Assembly (NCBI GenBank): GCA_950295325.1
Contig: OX485806.1
Span: 42,222,001-42,286,000, forward strand
DNA: 64,000 bases
Reading direction: 5' to 3'
Origin: Polytrichum commune
Lineage: Eukaryota; Streptophyta; Polytrichopsida; Polytrichales; Polytrichaceae
Shown: positions 10,501 through 20,760 of the stretch, piece after piece
Layout: each line of letters begins with the position of its first letter
Position numbering within the stretch: position 1 is the first letter of the stretch
The notes under the pieces: model-generated
The model's database searches: none
What the model was told of the DNA's origin: nothing
What the model saw: only the letters and a program-made list of their open reading frames with translations
Made by a program: the position numbers and the translations under genes

Positions 10501-11297
10501 AATTTCGATGACTCAATAATCACATCCTCCTCTTGAGTCCCATCTACATGAATTAAACTAACCTCACCCTCTTCCACGTCATCTACCCAAGGTGTTAACC
10601 CACCGCTAACCCACTCTTCCTCGGTGAGCACCTCACATGGCTCCAACAATGAGCCCTCTCCTAAACTAACACTAGGAAATTCACTCCCTAAGCCTACTTG
10701 GTGAAATGTAACCATTACATCAACCTCGGACTCGGGGTACTCCCTTAGCCATTGGGCATAATCCCCATTATCCCCATAATTGTAAAAATTAGGACCTAGA
10801 CTTCCCGAGCCCGAATCTATAACAACCCTTTGACCTTCGGGATGGACGACTCCCACCAATGCCTTGCCAATCTCATTCTCGTTTAAGTCATCAATTTCCT
10901 TCTCCAATGGCAAATACATCTCCTTCTTCATCCATCCTTCTAATGAACCAATGGACACTATAACCCTATTACCCTCCGGACCATAAGTGATGGATGGTTT
11001 AGGTCCACCCCAATTGACCATAGCATTCGCCATCCGCAACCAAGGCCTACCTAGCAAAATGGGGAAGGTGTCCTTGTTGGAGTGCATTTTAATGACATGG
11101 AAGGTGACCAAGTACTCCTCACCTCCCGTAGTCATTCTACAATCCTTGATCATCCCCAAAGGCGTAGTCGAACTTTGATTTGCCATATTTATGACCAAAG
11201 GTGAAGGCCCCGTGAGTCCAAGTCCCAATTTTTTCATAGTATCCTCCGGTAGTATATTTAGACTACTCCCTCCGTCGACTAGCACATTAGGAACCAC
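7590..11297 (-). CDS. pol: Element E pol polyprotein (PR-RT-RNase H-INT)
   Basis: A 1235-residue open frame. An aspartic-protease-like motif VDGGSSLNILP is at about residue 7 (DGG rather than the usual DSG/DTG). Reverse transcriptase follows with VCVDYRKLN, MPFGLCNAPATFQ and FVDD (about 529-532). RNase H has YCDASNVAIG near 671 and an SKQLTPAERNYSTTERECL block. Integrase has an HHCC zinc finger near 884-930, GIDYVGE near 957, VSDRGTHF near 1016 and HPQTNGQTERVN. A GPY module is near 1198, and there is no chromodomain. This plan fits non-chromoviral Ty3/gypsy of the Tat/Athila side. The frame looks whole. The first Met is only a conventional start, since pol is normally made as part of a gag-pol precursor. 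Confidence 0.9.
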   Translation of the reverse strand: MVPNVLVDGGSSLNILPEDTMKKLGLGLTGPSPLVINMANQSSTTPLGMIKDCRMTTGGEEYLVTFHVIKMHSNKDTFPILLGRPWLRMANAMVNWGGPKPSITYGPEGNRVIVSIGSLEGWMKKEMYLPLEKEIDDLNENEIGKALVGVVHPEGQRVVIDSGSGSLGPNFYNYGDNGDYAQWLREYPESEVDVMVTFHQVGLGSEFPSVSLGEGSLLEPCEVLTEEEWVSGGLTPWVDDVEEGEVSLIHVDGTQEEDVIIESSKLEEPLHFKTTSTGIVVGQDVKDYPNVPSDWYRNKEEQAHVSEADWRYVDVKLKNGKTRQMKMGSKLGEKEVREYSNLMDEFSDTFAWSYDELKGIPREMVEHRIPLIPGARPIRQKERRMNPQLQLLVKAELERLLKAGFIKPVEITDWVSPMVLVKKKNGKLRVCVDYRKLNSCTQKDHFPLPFITLLLEEVGGHLRYTFMDGYAGYNQISIALQDIHKTAFTTPWGTFVWVVMPFGLCNAPATFQRLVMYIFTDLLFKSMTVFVDDFSTQSNVDDHLHCVREALVRCRKMRLALNPDKTFLGVNKGVLLGYVVSEKGREPDPDKIAAISDLATPTNSKGISKLLGHVGWYRELIPNFSKIAVPITHLLKKDVKFEWTDACQKAFEELRDRLSTYPVLIPPNWGKPFHVYCDASNVAIGSALCQATGEKEKDQPIAYASKQLTPAERNYSTTERECLAMVFSVKKFRHYLMCNPVVFFVDHMAIKYLINKAELSGRLARWVLLLEEFDYTVEYKPGRMHLQADHLSRLSEEIGKNPVNDMLVDDSLFVVTSTPEWYAGIVEFLTTHKLPKEWTKEERRKVRVNSRQFVVVGHRLFRRGSDGILRRCVSKTEVEAILIACHDSACGGHFSGQLTGQKILRAGYFWPTLFKDAHDYVRKCDACQRYARNDLRMEMPLHVSLPLIPFEKWGIDYVGEVHPQSSKGMKYIVVATEYLTKWAEAKAVKTDTAEHAATFMYENIISRFGVPKILVSDRGTHFLNDLIREMTEKFKIDHRKTTPYHPQTNGQTERVNGILVSILRKTVIDSKRDWDTKLTAALWAYRTTYKVTTRATPFSLVYGLEATLPIEYEVESLRVAVSTRLTESQSLRNRLTDLEALDEGRRMAAQHIEAIQRRRKITFDKRHKRRALTPGMMVMIQDARKLEFPAKFNAVWLGPYLVYEVFPNNSIQLETLNGELFPTRTSGSRCKEYRA

Positions 11298-11324
11298 CTT
11301 ATCTACTATAACAACTTCTATTTC

Positions 11325-11374
11325 TAGGGGTTTAGGGGTTTAGGGTTTAGGGTTTAGGGTTTAGGGTTTAGGGC
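11325..11374 (+). repeat. Interstitial telomere-type repeat (TTTAGGG)n
   Basis: About six to seven tandem copies of TTTAGGG, the first ones with an extra G, sit about 30 bp upstream of the start of the E pol ORF on the minus strand. This is the Arabidopsis-type telomere sequence of most land plants. It is inside a retroelement, in the place where gag would normally join pol. Confidence 0.9.
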
Positions 11375-11977
11375 TTCACCCTTCAACTTCTCACACCATC
11401 CACAATTCGGGAATTACCCTCTACAACGGATGACAACAATCACGAGTACAAAAGGCATTCCTTAATTAGTTAATGAGTTCACTTTGAAGAAATAAACATA
11501 CCTTGAGCAATCGCATCCCCCTGTGAGTTAGCACTCCCCTCAATCGTGACTCAATGTAACAACACCATAAACTTTGTGAAATATTAATTTAATCTAGAGC
11601 ATGAAATGACAACTCCCAAAACTTTGAGACTCACCCCGAGGTGAGTGTCAAAGTTCAATGTCCTAAGGTGAATTTACCCTCTAATGTTTTAATGAGCTAC
11701 TCGGTTATAGGTTCCTTTTAAGTTCTTAGCAAATCCCAAAAAGGTTGAGGACGTACCTTCGCCGCGCTCCTTCCTCAAAAATGAATTTGCGTAATTGACA
11801 ATGCAATTCATTCCAAGGAATAGTTGAAATACAATGAATTCAAATGTAACCCAAAGAGAGAATACTTACCGAGTTTCGGGTGCTCCTTCCCTTCTCTCAA
11901 GTTTGTGTCTCCAATTTTTCCTAGTTGCCTCCAAGTCTCCTAGTCGCCTCCAAGTCTTGTAACTACCTTCCGCTTCG
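11375..11977 (-). other. Element E internal region without recognisable gag
   Basis: About 600 bp between the telomere-type repeat and the primer-binding site. No capsid motif, zinc knuckle or long frame was found on the minus strand. It looks like untranslated leader sequence. Confidence 0.5.
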
Positions 11978-11995
11978 CTCCCGGCGGACGCACCA
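11978..11995 (-). other. Element E primer-binding site (tRNA-Gly-like)
   Basis: The minus strand reads TAAT and then TGGTGCGTCCGCCGGGAG directly inside the right LTR. From memory, the 3' end of plant tRNA-Gly(UCC) including CCA matches this with about one mismatch in 18. Its position four bases from the LTR makes 12000-14169 the 5' LTR and agrees with the pol orientation. Confidence 0.65.
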
Positions 11996-11999
11996 ATTA

Positions 12000-14169
12000 T
12001 GTGAGGCCAAACCCCCCACCCTTAAGCGTCCGTAGTCCGAGTAGTGGGTTTGGGCTCACATTCCTCCGCGGTAGTGGATTTGGACTTGGATGAGTCCATA
12101 GTGCAAGGTTCACCCTTCAAGTGGTCTTGGATTTAACTGGAATTTCACTTTTAACAACTCAATGTACGATTTCAATACGTATGTGGAGAATGCACAAGTT
12201 AACTATGTTATTTTAACCTCCTTATGCTCGGGTGCTATTTTGTCTTTGTTTGCTTCTAACGTCCATCCGGCTGCTTTAGCTACACAAGCCCTTAAGGATA
12301 TCCCTCTCCTAAATGGAGTCCGTGCCGTTGACTCTATACTACCACTTGAACTATCACTTGTGTATTCCGTATCGCTACTATAAGAGGTCTCACTTGGTGT
12401 CTCCATACCGTACATAAGCCTTTAAGTATTAAGAAATACTTATGTGACTTATGTCAATCTCTCCCTCGCACCTTTGGTCTTTGCTTCCTTTGTCTTGCCA
12501 TCGCGAGAGTGCTCCACATTCTCCATTAAGTTGTGCACGTGGTTTATTTTTAAAGAGAGGATGCAAGTGTTAAAAAAAAACACTATTCTCTATAGTCAAT
12601 CTCAAATACATTTACTTGTGAAAGCCACACATAACACTAACTAGCATAATGTAACTAACTACTTGTCTATGAGCTAATTAGGTAGGCTATCTACTAAGCT
12701 CCTTCATGAACCCATCTCTTTACTTTCTAATTACATAAACCTAGCTCCTTCATAAACCTAGCTCCTTCATAAACCCAGCTCCTTCATGAACCCAGCTCCT
12801 TAGTTTCTAACTAAACAAACCCAGGTCCTTCATAAACCCAGCTCTTTACTTTCTAACTAAACAAACCCAGCTCCTTCATAAACCCAGCTCCTTCATGAAC
12901 CCACAACTTTGTAGTTGTAATCCCCAACTACCTCACTAATTATTCAAGCCCTTAACTAATCTTCCTACCTAATTTCCCTAATTCTACTAACAACCCCTTT
13001 CTAATCACACAATTCTTCTCTAATCCTAAAATCCTAAAATCCTAGAGAGGAGAGGGGGAGAGAGAATTTCCTAACTTCACTAAGACTAACTAATCCACAC
13101 AAGTATATTTTTGCACTCATCACAACATCAAGTGCTCAACTCTTAAACATGGAACTTGCAACCGCGTGTATTCAAAACATGAACTTTAAGTACCACAAAT
13201 TGGAATCATGAATTAACTTTAAAATCCTTCACGTCAACACTAATTCTACCAAGAGGTCAAGCCCTCTTCAAGGCTAACAAGCCTTGGCTCTCAAACTAAA
13301 AACTAAGCACACACATGTGCTCCAATATGGCTTCCCACACCCACACTTATAACTCGTGGGGTGCCTTGGAGCACAAAGAAAAGAGAGGATGAGTGAAGGA
13401 AGAATGAGGGATTATATAGTAAGCTTGAGGGGGTGAGCACCCTCAAGGCTCACGATAAGCCCTTGAGATTTCCTCCTACTTAGTAGGCGCCAATCCTATC
13501 TTCTAAGTCTTCCTCCCTCAAATGATCAACAAGGATCCTAATTCGAACATTTAACTAGCCTTGGCTTTCTACCTACCACACTTTACCAAACTTGGGATGC
13601 TTAACTAGCCTTGGCTTTCTACCTACCACACTTTACCAAACTTGGGATGCTTCAACCCAAACTTAGCCTCCTTCGCTTTCCGCCGCCATAACTTTCTCCC
13701 CTTACTTTCCCAAATCGTCGCTCACCACTTAATTCAAACCACGATGCTTAACTCGTGATTTGATTGGTGCTTTGAGAATTTGCTTATCCTCCACCTTGCA
13801 TTCTTCCTTGGGCCTCCCCCATTAAGTGGCCATGATGAGGTGGTCCACTTGTGCGCTCCATGTGATCCTCCATTCATCCCAATTCGAATGCACTTGCCTC
13901 TTGAGTCACTTTGGTTGTCTCCATCCATTTGTACTAGCCTACTCACTAACTACTCAATCCAAGTTCTCCTTACCTATCCTCATTCACTCAAATCCTTCCG
14001 AAGGTAAAAACACAATAACAACTCACATCCTAGCCTCTTACAACATGGTACTTCTAAGACTAACATTTCACTCTTTTTATATTTTTGTGAAGTAACATGC
14101 TACTTCAAAGTGCATCAACTAACGTTTCAAGGGTCTAAGACTAAATGTGGGCACCCTTTTGGGCTCACA
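12000..14169 (-). repeat. Element E right LTR (5' LTR)
   Basis: A 2170-bp LTR with the same TGTGAG...CTCACA ends, minisatellite and 50-bp duplication as the left LTR. It contains a stretch (about 12130-12470) that is absent from the left LTR but has a counterpart in the diverged solo LTR J near 31.2-31.35 kb, so the longer form is probably ancestral. Confidence 0.9.
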
Positions 14170-17156
14170 GTGGCCTTTGTGAAATGGATGAGGTGGACCT
14201 CATTTTGGGGGACACCTTCTTCGAGACTCACACGGTGGATGTGAGGCGTAAGCCGGTGCGGCTTGTGGTTCGCCGTAATGGCAAAGAGGTCATTTTGAAG
14301 TTGACGAGAACTCCTATGGCGGGAGGAGGCAAGTTGAATTTGGTCTCGATAGACCAAATGTGCAATGAGCAAATGGTGGTGTTGGTTCGAATGGAGCAAT
14401 TCCTAAGAGCTTACGAGGAGGCTAGAAACGATGGGCCTCAACCAAAGCACATTCGCGAGGTGTTGGAGAGGCACAAGGATGTATTCACCGACGAGTTGCC
14501 GCAAGAGTTACCGCCAACAAGAGAGGTTGATCACAAGATCGAAGTGATCCCGGGATCCGAGCCACCATCCAAGGCACCTTATCGATTGAATCAAAAGGAG
14601 TTGCTAGAATTGAAGAAACAACTTAACGACTTGCTATCGAGAGGCTACATTAGGCCGAGCAAATCACCATATGGAGCTCCGGTGCTCTTTGTGGATAAAA
14701 AAGATAGCAAGTTACGCATGTGCATCGACTATAGGGCCTTGAATAAGGTGACCATAAAAAACAACTATCCGCTACCTCGGATTAATGATCTTTTCGACCG
14801 GTTGGCGGGGGCTAAGTATTTTAGCCGCATAGATCTAAAATCGGGCTACTATCAAATTCGAATCGCAGATGGAGATGTGGACAAGATGGCGTGCCGTACA
14901 AGGTATGGGTCATACGAATTTTTGGTGATGCCCTTCGGGTTGTATAATGCGCCGTCGACATTCACAACCCTTATGAACACCATTTTTCGAGAGGAAATGG
15001 ATGACTTCGTGATAGTCTACATCGACGACATCTTGGTGTATTCCAAGACGGCGGAAGAGCACGCACGACACCTTGAGGTGGTGCTTCAAAAACTAAAGGA
15101 CAACAAGTTGTATGCCAACGGGGAGAAAAGTGACTTTGCTCGACAAGAAATTGAGTTCTTGGGCCATGTGGTGACGAGGGAGGGAATTAAGCCGGACATG
15201 AAAAAAGTAAAGGCAATTCAAGAGTGGAAGCGGCCGTCCACTCAAAAGGGACTTAGGTCATTCCTTGGCCTAGCCAACTACTACCGCCGCTTCATTCGCG
15301 ATTTTTCTAAGGTTGCTAGGCCTTTGTCCGACTTGTTAAAAAAGGGGGTATCCCAAGAGTGGGATGAACCTTGTCACCAAGCCTTTCGGGAACTCAAGAG
15401 CAAGTTGTCTTCGCCACCCGTGCTCAAGTTTCCGAAGTTTGACAAGCTTTTTGAAGTGCATACGGATGCGAGTGATTTCGCCATTGGTGGAGTGTTGATG
15501 CAAGATGGACGGCCCATTGCTTATGAGAGCAAGAAGCTTGATGGTTGTCAAAGGAGATGGCCGACTCATGAAAAAGAACTCTTTGCCGTGGTGCATTGCT
15601 TGAAGACGTGGCAACACTATTTGGGGTTACACAAGACCAAGGTGTACACGGACAATGTGTCCTTGAAGTATTTTGAGACACAAGCGCAAGTAAGCGCCAA
15701 GCAATTGCGGTGGTACGATACCTTGGCGCTTATAAATGTGGAGTTGATCCAGAAACCGGGCCGTGACAATGTGGTGCCGGACGCGCTAAGTAGACGGGAG
15801 GAGTTCCAAGCAATGAGCATGACACAAACCTTGCGGCTAATGTACAAAGGCGAAGGAGACTTGCAACGCAAGTTAAGGGAGGGGTACATCAACTACCCCG
15901 AAGTACAAAGGCTTTTAGGTGAGCTCCGCAAAGGCAAGGCGCTCAAGGAGATCAAGTTGGTGAACGGATTGCTCAAGTATAAGCAAAGTCGGGTGTATGT
16001 GCCACAAGGCAAGTTGAGGCTATTGGTTTTGAAAGAAGAACATGATAGCCCCATTGCCGGCCATAGAGGGGAAAAAACCACCATAGCGGCGGTGTCAAGG
16101 AGGTACTATTGGCCGGGCATGAAAGAAAAAATCGCCCACTTTGTGAAGACTTGTGTCAAATGCCAAGTGAACCGAGCATCTTACCAAAAGCAAGCCGGCC
16201 TATTGCAACCGTTGCCTATCCCGCCGGGGCCATGGCATAGTGTGTCCATGGACTTCATCACGAGTTTGCCGGAGTCACGAGGCTACGATGCCATCTTGGT
16301 GATGGTGGACCGGTTTAGTAAGTTGGCGCATATGGTGCCAACCGTGGGAACGGCAACCGCTTTGGAGACCGCAAAGCTCTTTCTCAATGCATGGTGGAGG
16401 CATCACGGGTTGCCGAGAGTGATTGTATCCGATCAAGATCCGAAGTTCACAAGCGCATTTTGGAGGCATTTCTTTAGGAAGGTTGGATCAAAACTAACCT
16501 TTAGCACGGCCTTCCATCCCCAAACGGATGGCCAAACCGAGCGCGTGAATGGAGTCTTGAACCAATACTTGAGGAACTTTGTGAGTGCGGACCAACGAGA
16601 TTGGGCGGACTATGTGGGTTTAGCGGAGTTTAGTTATAATGCGGCCACGCACTCGGCGACCAAGCAATCGCCATTCAAGGTGGCTTATGGAGTGGATCCG
16701 CTCCAACCCGCCGACCTAGCTCTCGAGGGGGCACATTCAACACTAGAGTTCAACCAAGATGGTGAGGACTTGGCCAAAAAGCGTGAACAAGTTTTGGACA
16801 AGACCAAGTTGTTGTTGGAGAAAGCTCAAAAACGCTACGAAAAACAAGTCAATGCCGGAAGACGTGAAGTGGAGTATGAGGTGGGCCAAAAGGTGTTGTT
16901 GAATGTGAAAAACTTCACAATGCCCGAAGGCCTCACTCCAAAGTTCATGTCCAAATTTGCGGGTCCGTTTCCGATTGTGGAACGAGTGTTCAAGGACGTG
17001 TATAAGTTGGAGTTACCGCCCGAGATCAAAGTGCATCCGACATTCCATGTCTCACTACTAAAACCATTCAAGGAAGACACCTTGTGGCCCAATCGCAAAC
17101 AAGTGATTAGGCCACCTCCCGACCTTGTAGGAGATTATTTGGAGTATGAGGTAGAG
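14170..17156 (+). mobile_element. pol: Element B (chromovirus), left part: protease end to integrase
   Basis: Well-preserved Ty3/gypsy pol. The end of the protease region ([13 protein letters not shown]) is followed by RT with [12 protein letters not shown] (about 14720), [10 protein letters not shown] and YIDD (15018-15029); RNase H with [11 protein letters not shown] (about 15460); and integrase with an HHCC finger (about 16040-16170), [19 protein letters not shown] (about 16427) and [12 protein letters not shown] (about 16516). A GPF module (about 16960) leads toward the chromodomain. The left end is cut by element E at 14169, and element A is inserted at 17157, after which B resumes at 24426. 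The codons in the first bases of the apparent ORF lie in the E LTR and those after 17156 in the A LTR, so neither belongs to B. Confidence 0.9.
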
Positions 17157-18129
17157 TGTCGCGCACCTCTCCATGAGGAGTGCCTGAAACACCATGGGCA
17201 CAAGGGGGACCCCGGAGTGACACCCGGGACTTGTGGCGCCGTTGGTGAGAGGGCCCAAGTGATCCTAGTGTGGGTGAGGGCCCCGGGCGTTGGGAACGCC
17301 TCCCATCCACGAAGACTAGGAGGCACAAGGGTAAGGCCATGAGCTATGCGTAGCTCATGGCGTGGTGATTCTAGAAAGCTCAAGAACACCTCAATCGGAG
17401 GTGTGAGCTAGGAGTTATGGCCATTTGAGTGGGGCGCTGTCCCGGGACAGCGCCCTGGTACAGCAGTGCCTGGGAGTGATTCCCGGGACTGCCAAGGTTC
17501 AAACAGGCATAACTTCCTCAAGACTTGCCCGAATGGGGCAAGCGAGGAGTCCATCGGCATCTACGTGAAGCGTAGATGAAGATGGAGTGGTTGGTTGTTA
17601 TGATCAGACATCATACAAGGAAGTTATGATGGTTTGAAGCTGCTAGTGGGTTCTAGGCCCAGCAGCTAAAGGAAAATGTCCACTTGGCCCCAACTCTTGG
17701 TAGAGAGACAAGAGGTTGGTTGACGGTGGGGTAGGGGCCCCGCGTGAAGTCCTAGAGGCTTATATGGGTGAGGTGGTGTGGCCTCACCCACCCGAGGCCG
17801 AACGGCAAGGCCTCCATGGGCTTTGGCCTATTGTGAGGCCATAGTTGCCTAGTATGGTTCGGGTTGTTGTAGTGTTGCTCCGGCAACGCGATGATCAACA
17901 TAGGATTGGACTTCCATGGATGGAAGTCCACATTGGGGAAATGGGTTACCGATTAAGGGGTGAGTCCCGAAAGCAAAGTAGGAGGGTTGGTTCCCTCCTA
18001 TGAACTATTGGTCCGGGGTAAGAGGAGCTAACCATTAGCATGGCGGAATGCGAAGGGTTAGCGACTCGTAACCTTTGCTAGAATTGAAAATTGGCAAGAT
18101 TATTAAGGGACCTAGCAAGGGTTGCGACA
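17157..18129 (+). repeat. Element A 5' LTR
   Basis: 973 bp with TGTCGC/GCGACA ends. It contains perfect inverted repeats: 17337-17360 (10-bp arms, loop TGCG), 17433-17454 (22-bp palindrome centred on CCCGGG), 17524-17542 (7-bp arms, loop GAATG), 17558-17578 (8-bp arms) and 17908-17929 (10-bp arms). These recur at the same places in the other LTRs of the group. Confidence 0.93.
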
Positions 18130-18131
18130 CT

Positions 18132-18149
18132 TGGTATCAGAGCAGGGTT
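18132..18149 (+). other. Element A primer-binding site (tRNA-iMet)
   Basis: TGGTATCAGAGCAGGGTT lies two bases after the 5' LTR. TGGTATCAGAGC is the standard plant retroelement primer site complementary to the 3' end of initiator Met tRNA. Confidence 0.9.
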
Positions 18150-18810
18150 CCAAGTCTTGAGCTCGCACTTTGAGGGAAACATGGCTATCAAAAATGCGGG
18201 TTATGATGGTGAGCCCGGGGTTTCCAAAAGGTTGTGAGGCTCAAATTGGAACAAGGATCATGTGCAAGTGGAATTTGACCATACCATTGGTTCTAATGAC
18301 AATGGTGGGCATGAGGGTGGATTTGGTAAGGAAAATGGAGGAGTGCTTTGAAAAGGGCTCCCGCAAACCTCAAAAAAACATTTGGGGCCTAGAATACCGA
18401 ATGCACCCAAAACCTTGGAGGGTATTAATGTTGGATTGAAATTCAATTCGAGATGCTTCGAAGGTTCGGATGTTGAAATGAACTTGGTGCTAATTAGGCA
18501 CCCATGGCCTCTTAAGGCCTATGTGCGCTATTCAAACGCACAAATGAAGGATACACCTAAAACGGACGAGCTTTCTAAGAAATGCATCCTTTTAGGTGGG
18601 GTTTTAAAAGCGGGTGGTGGATGCCTTGTTTAAGTCCCCAAGGCTTCTTGAGGACATGGTGGGGACCATCAAGTTTGCAAGAGCATTGAAGCCGATGGTC
18701 CCAAAGAGAAGTTTGGCGGCGCATCACCACAAGTGGCTTTAGCCAAAGTAGGTCCCAAAGAAATGAGTGCAAATTGTTTGGTCCATTTTACTTAGGCAAA
18801 ACATGTTGGT

Positions 18811-19090
18811 GCCGCAGACGGAATGTTGAAAGGTGGCTTTATGCTTCCAAAGCAAATCATACTTGTGCCGCGGACGGAATGTTGGGAGGTGGGTTTGTCC
18901 TACCAAGGCAATTCATGTTCGTGCCGCGGACGGAGTGTGGGAAGGTGGCTTTGTGCTACCAAGGCAAAACATGTTTGTTTTGCGGACAAACTATTAGAAA
19001 TTGGTTTTGTGGCACCAAACCAATTTGTCCCGCGCACGAAATGTTTGAAGTTGGCTTTGCGGACCAAGCCAAGCCAAGTTGCCGAGGACC
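18811..19090 (+). repeat. 56-bp tandem array in element A
   Basis: Five imperfect units beginning (G/T)CCGCGGACGGAATGT at 18811, 18867, 18923, about 18979 and about 19035. The unit corresponds to the sequence that in D encodes CAADQMLEGGFVAKA, between the zinc knuckle and the protease. Element F has the same array at about 42383-42662. Confidence 0.8.
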
Positions 19091-19959
19091 AAATGTAAGA
19101 CGATGGCATTGTGGCCAAGGCTAGTAGCCTTAAGCCGAGGCCAAGTCTTTTGTACCTTGAGGCTCAAATGAATGGGAGATATGTCTCATGAGTTGACAAA
19201 GAGGCAATGGACTCTTTCATGAGCCCAAAGCTCACAAGGGAGTTGGGGCTTGCCAATTGATAGAGCGGGCAAGCCCACCAAGGTGCGGTTTGGAAAGGGC
19301 GAACCGCATGAAACAAAGGAGGCCGCGATGCATGTAACCTTTCAATGTGGGACATTGGATTTTTGTCAAAATTTCACACCAAGTGAAATAGATGAAATGC
19401 ATGTCATTGTGAAGGCCGCCTTCTTTGAAACTCACATGATAGATGTGAGGTGCAAGCCGGGTGTTTGCAATGCATTATGATGTGTCATAATAGCAAAGAA
19501 TTGAAGTTCAAATTGACAAGGACTCCTATGGTAGGAGGACCCAAGTTGAATTTGGTCTTAATGGACCAAATGCAAAATATAAACATAATTGTCGTGGTTC
19601 AATTGGAGCAACTCCAAAGAACGTATGGGGAGGCGAGGAAAGATGGGCCTCCCCCAAATCACATTGGTGGGATGTTGGTGAGATACAAGGATGTATTCAC
19701 CAATGTGTTGCCCAAAAACATTACCGCCAAGGAGTGAAAAATAACTTTGCTCAACGAGAGATTGAGTTCTTGAGGTATGTGGTGACAAAGGAAGTTGGTG
19801 GACAAACATGAAGAATGTGAAGGCAATCCAAAAGGAGAATTGGCCCTTCATTCAAAAAAATGCTTAGGTCATTTGTTGGCCTAGCCAACTACTACCACCA
19901 CTTCATTCAAGAGTTTTTGAAGGTTGCTAGGACCTTAATCAACTTATTGAGGAAAATGG

Positions 19960-20760
19960 CTATCCCAAGAGTGGGATGAGCCTTGTCACCAAGCCTTTGG
20001 GGAGCTCAAGAGCAAGTTCTCTTCACAAGATGTGGTTAAGTTTCCAGATTTTGAGGTGCACATGGAGGCGAAGGACTTTACCATTGGCGGATGTTGATCC
20101 AAGATGGATGACCATTGCTTATGGGAGCATTAAGCTCCATGGTTGTTGAACCTTGTCCGGCGTGTGCAAGAAATGGTTATCCCAAGAGTGGGATGAGCCT
20201 TGCCACAAAGCCTTCGTGAAGCTTAAGACCAAGTTCTCTTCGCCGCCCGTGCTCAAGTTCGTGGAGTTGGCAAACCTTTGAGGTGCATACGGGGGCGGGT
20301 GACTTTACCATTGGCGGATGTTAAGGCAAAATGGATGGCCATTGCATATAAGAGCATGAAGCTTGATGGTTGTTCAACCTTGTCCAACTTGTGCAAGAAA
20401 TGGCTATCCCAAGAGTGGGATGAGCCTTGCCACCAAGTCTTTGAGGAGCTTAAGACCAAGTTCTATTCGCCACCCGTGCTCAAGTTTTTGGAGTTTGACA
20501 AACCTTTTGAGGTGCATACGGGGGCGAGTGACTTTACCATTGGTGGATGTTGATGCACGATGGATGACCATTGTATATGGGAGCATGAAGCTCGATGGTT
20601 GTCCGACCTTGTGTGACTCGTGAAAGAAATGGCTATCCCAAGAATGGGATGAGCCTTGTCACCAAGTCTTTGGGGAGCTTAAGAGCAAGTTCTCTTCGCC
20701 GCCCGTGCTCAAGTTCGCGGAGCTTGACAAACCTTTTGAGGTGCATACGGGGGTGAATGA
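19960..20760 (+). repeat. Tandem copies (about 225 bp) of the RNase H start in element A
   Basis: The segment running from CTATCCCAAGAGTGGGATGA through the codons for (F)EVHTGASDFTIGG to ATGAAGCTCGATGGTTGT occurs at about 19960, 20177, 20400 and 20633. In B the matching sequence is single copy at about 15345-15550. F carries the same expansion, so it is ancestral to both. Confidence 0.8.

Larger units (their letters stand above)
5695..14169 (-). mobile_element. Element E: Ty3/gypsy (Tat/Athila-like) LTR retrotransposon
   Basis: Direct LTRs at 5695-7528 and 12000-14169 begin TGTGAG and end CTCACA. Between them is a long intact-looking pol ORF on the minus strand and a primer-binding site next to the right LTR. 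By eye the shared part of the LTRs differs at only about five positions (about 0.3%), so the copy is very young, perhaps of the order of 10^5 years at usual plant rates (inference). No recognisable gag is present. The two flanks carry no matching target duplication (agggg at 5690-5694, gtggc at 14170-14174). Confidence 0.85.

Noticed and set aside
14145-14169. Met at 14145 as the start of the B polyprotein
   Set aside because: This codon lies in the right LTR of element E. B sequence begins at 14170, so the start is accidental.
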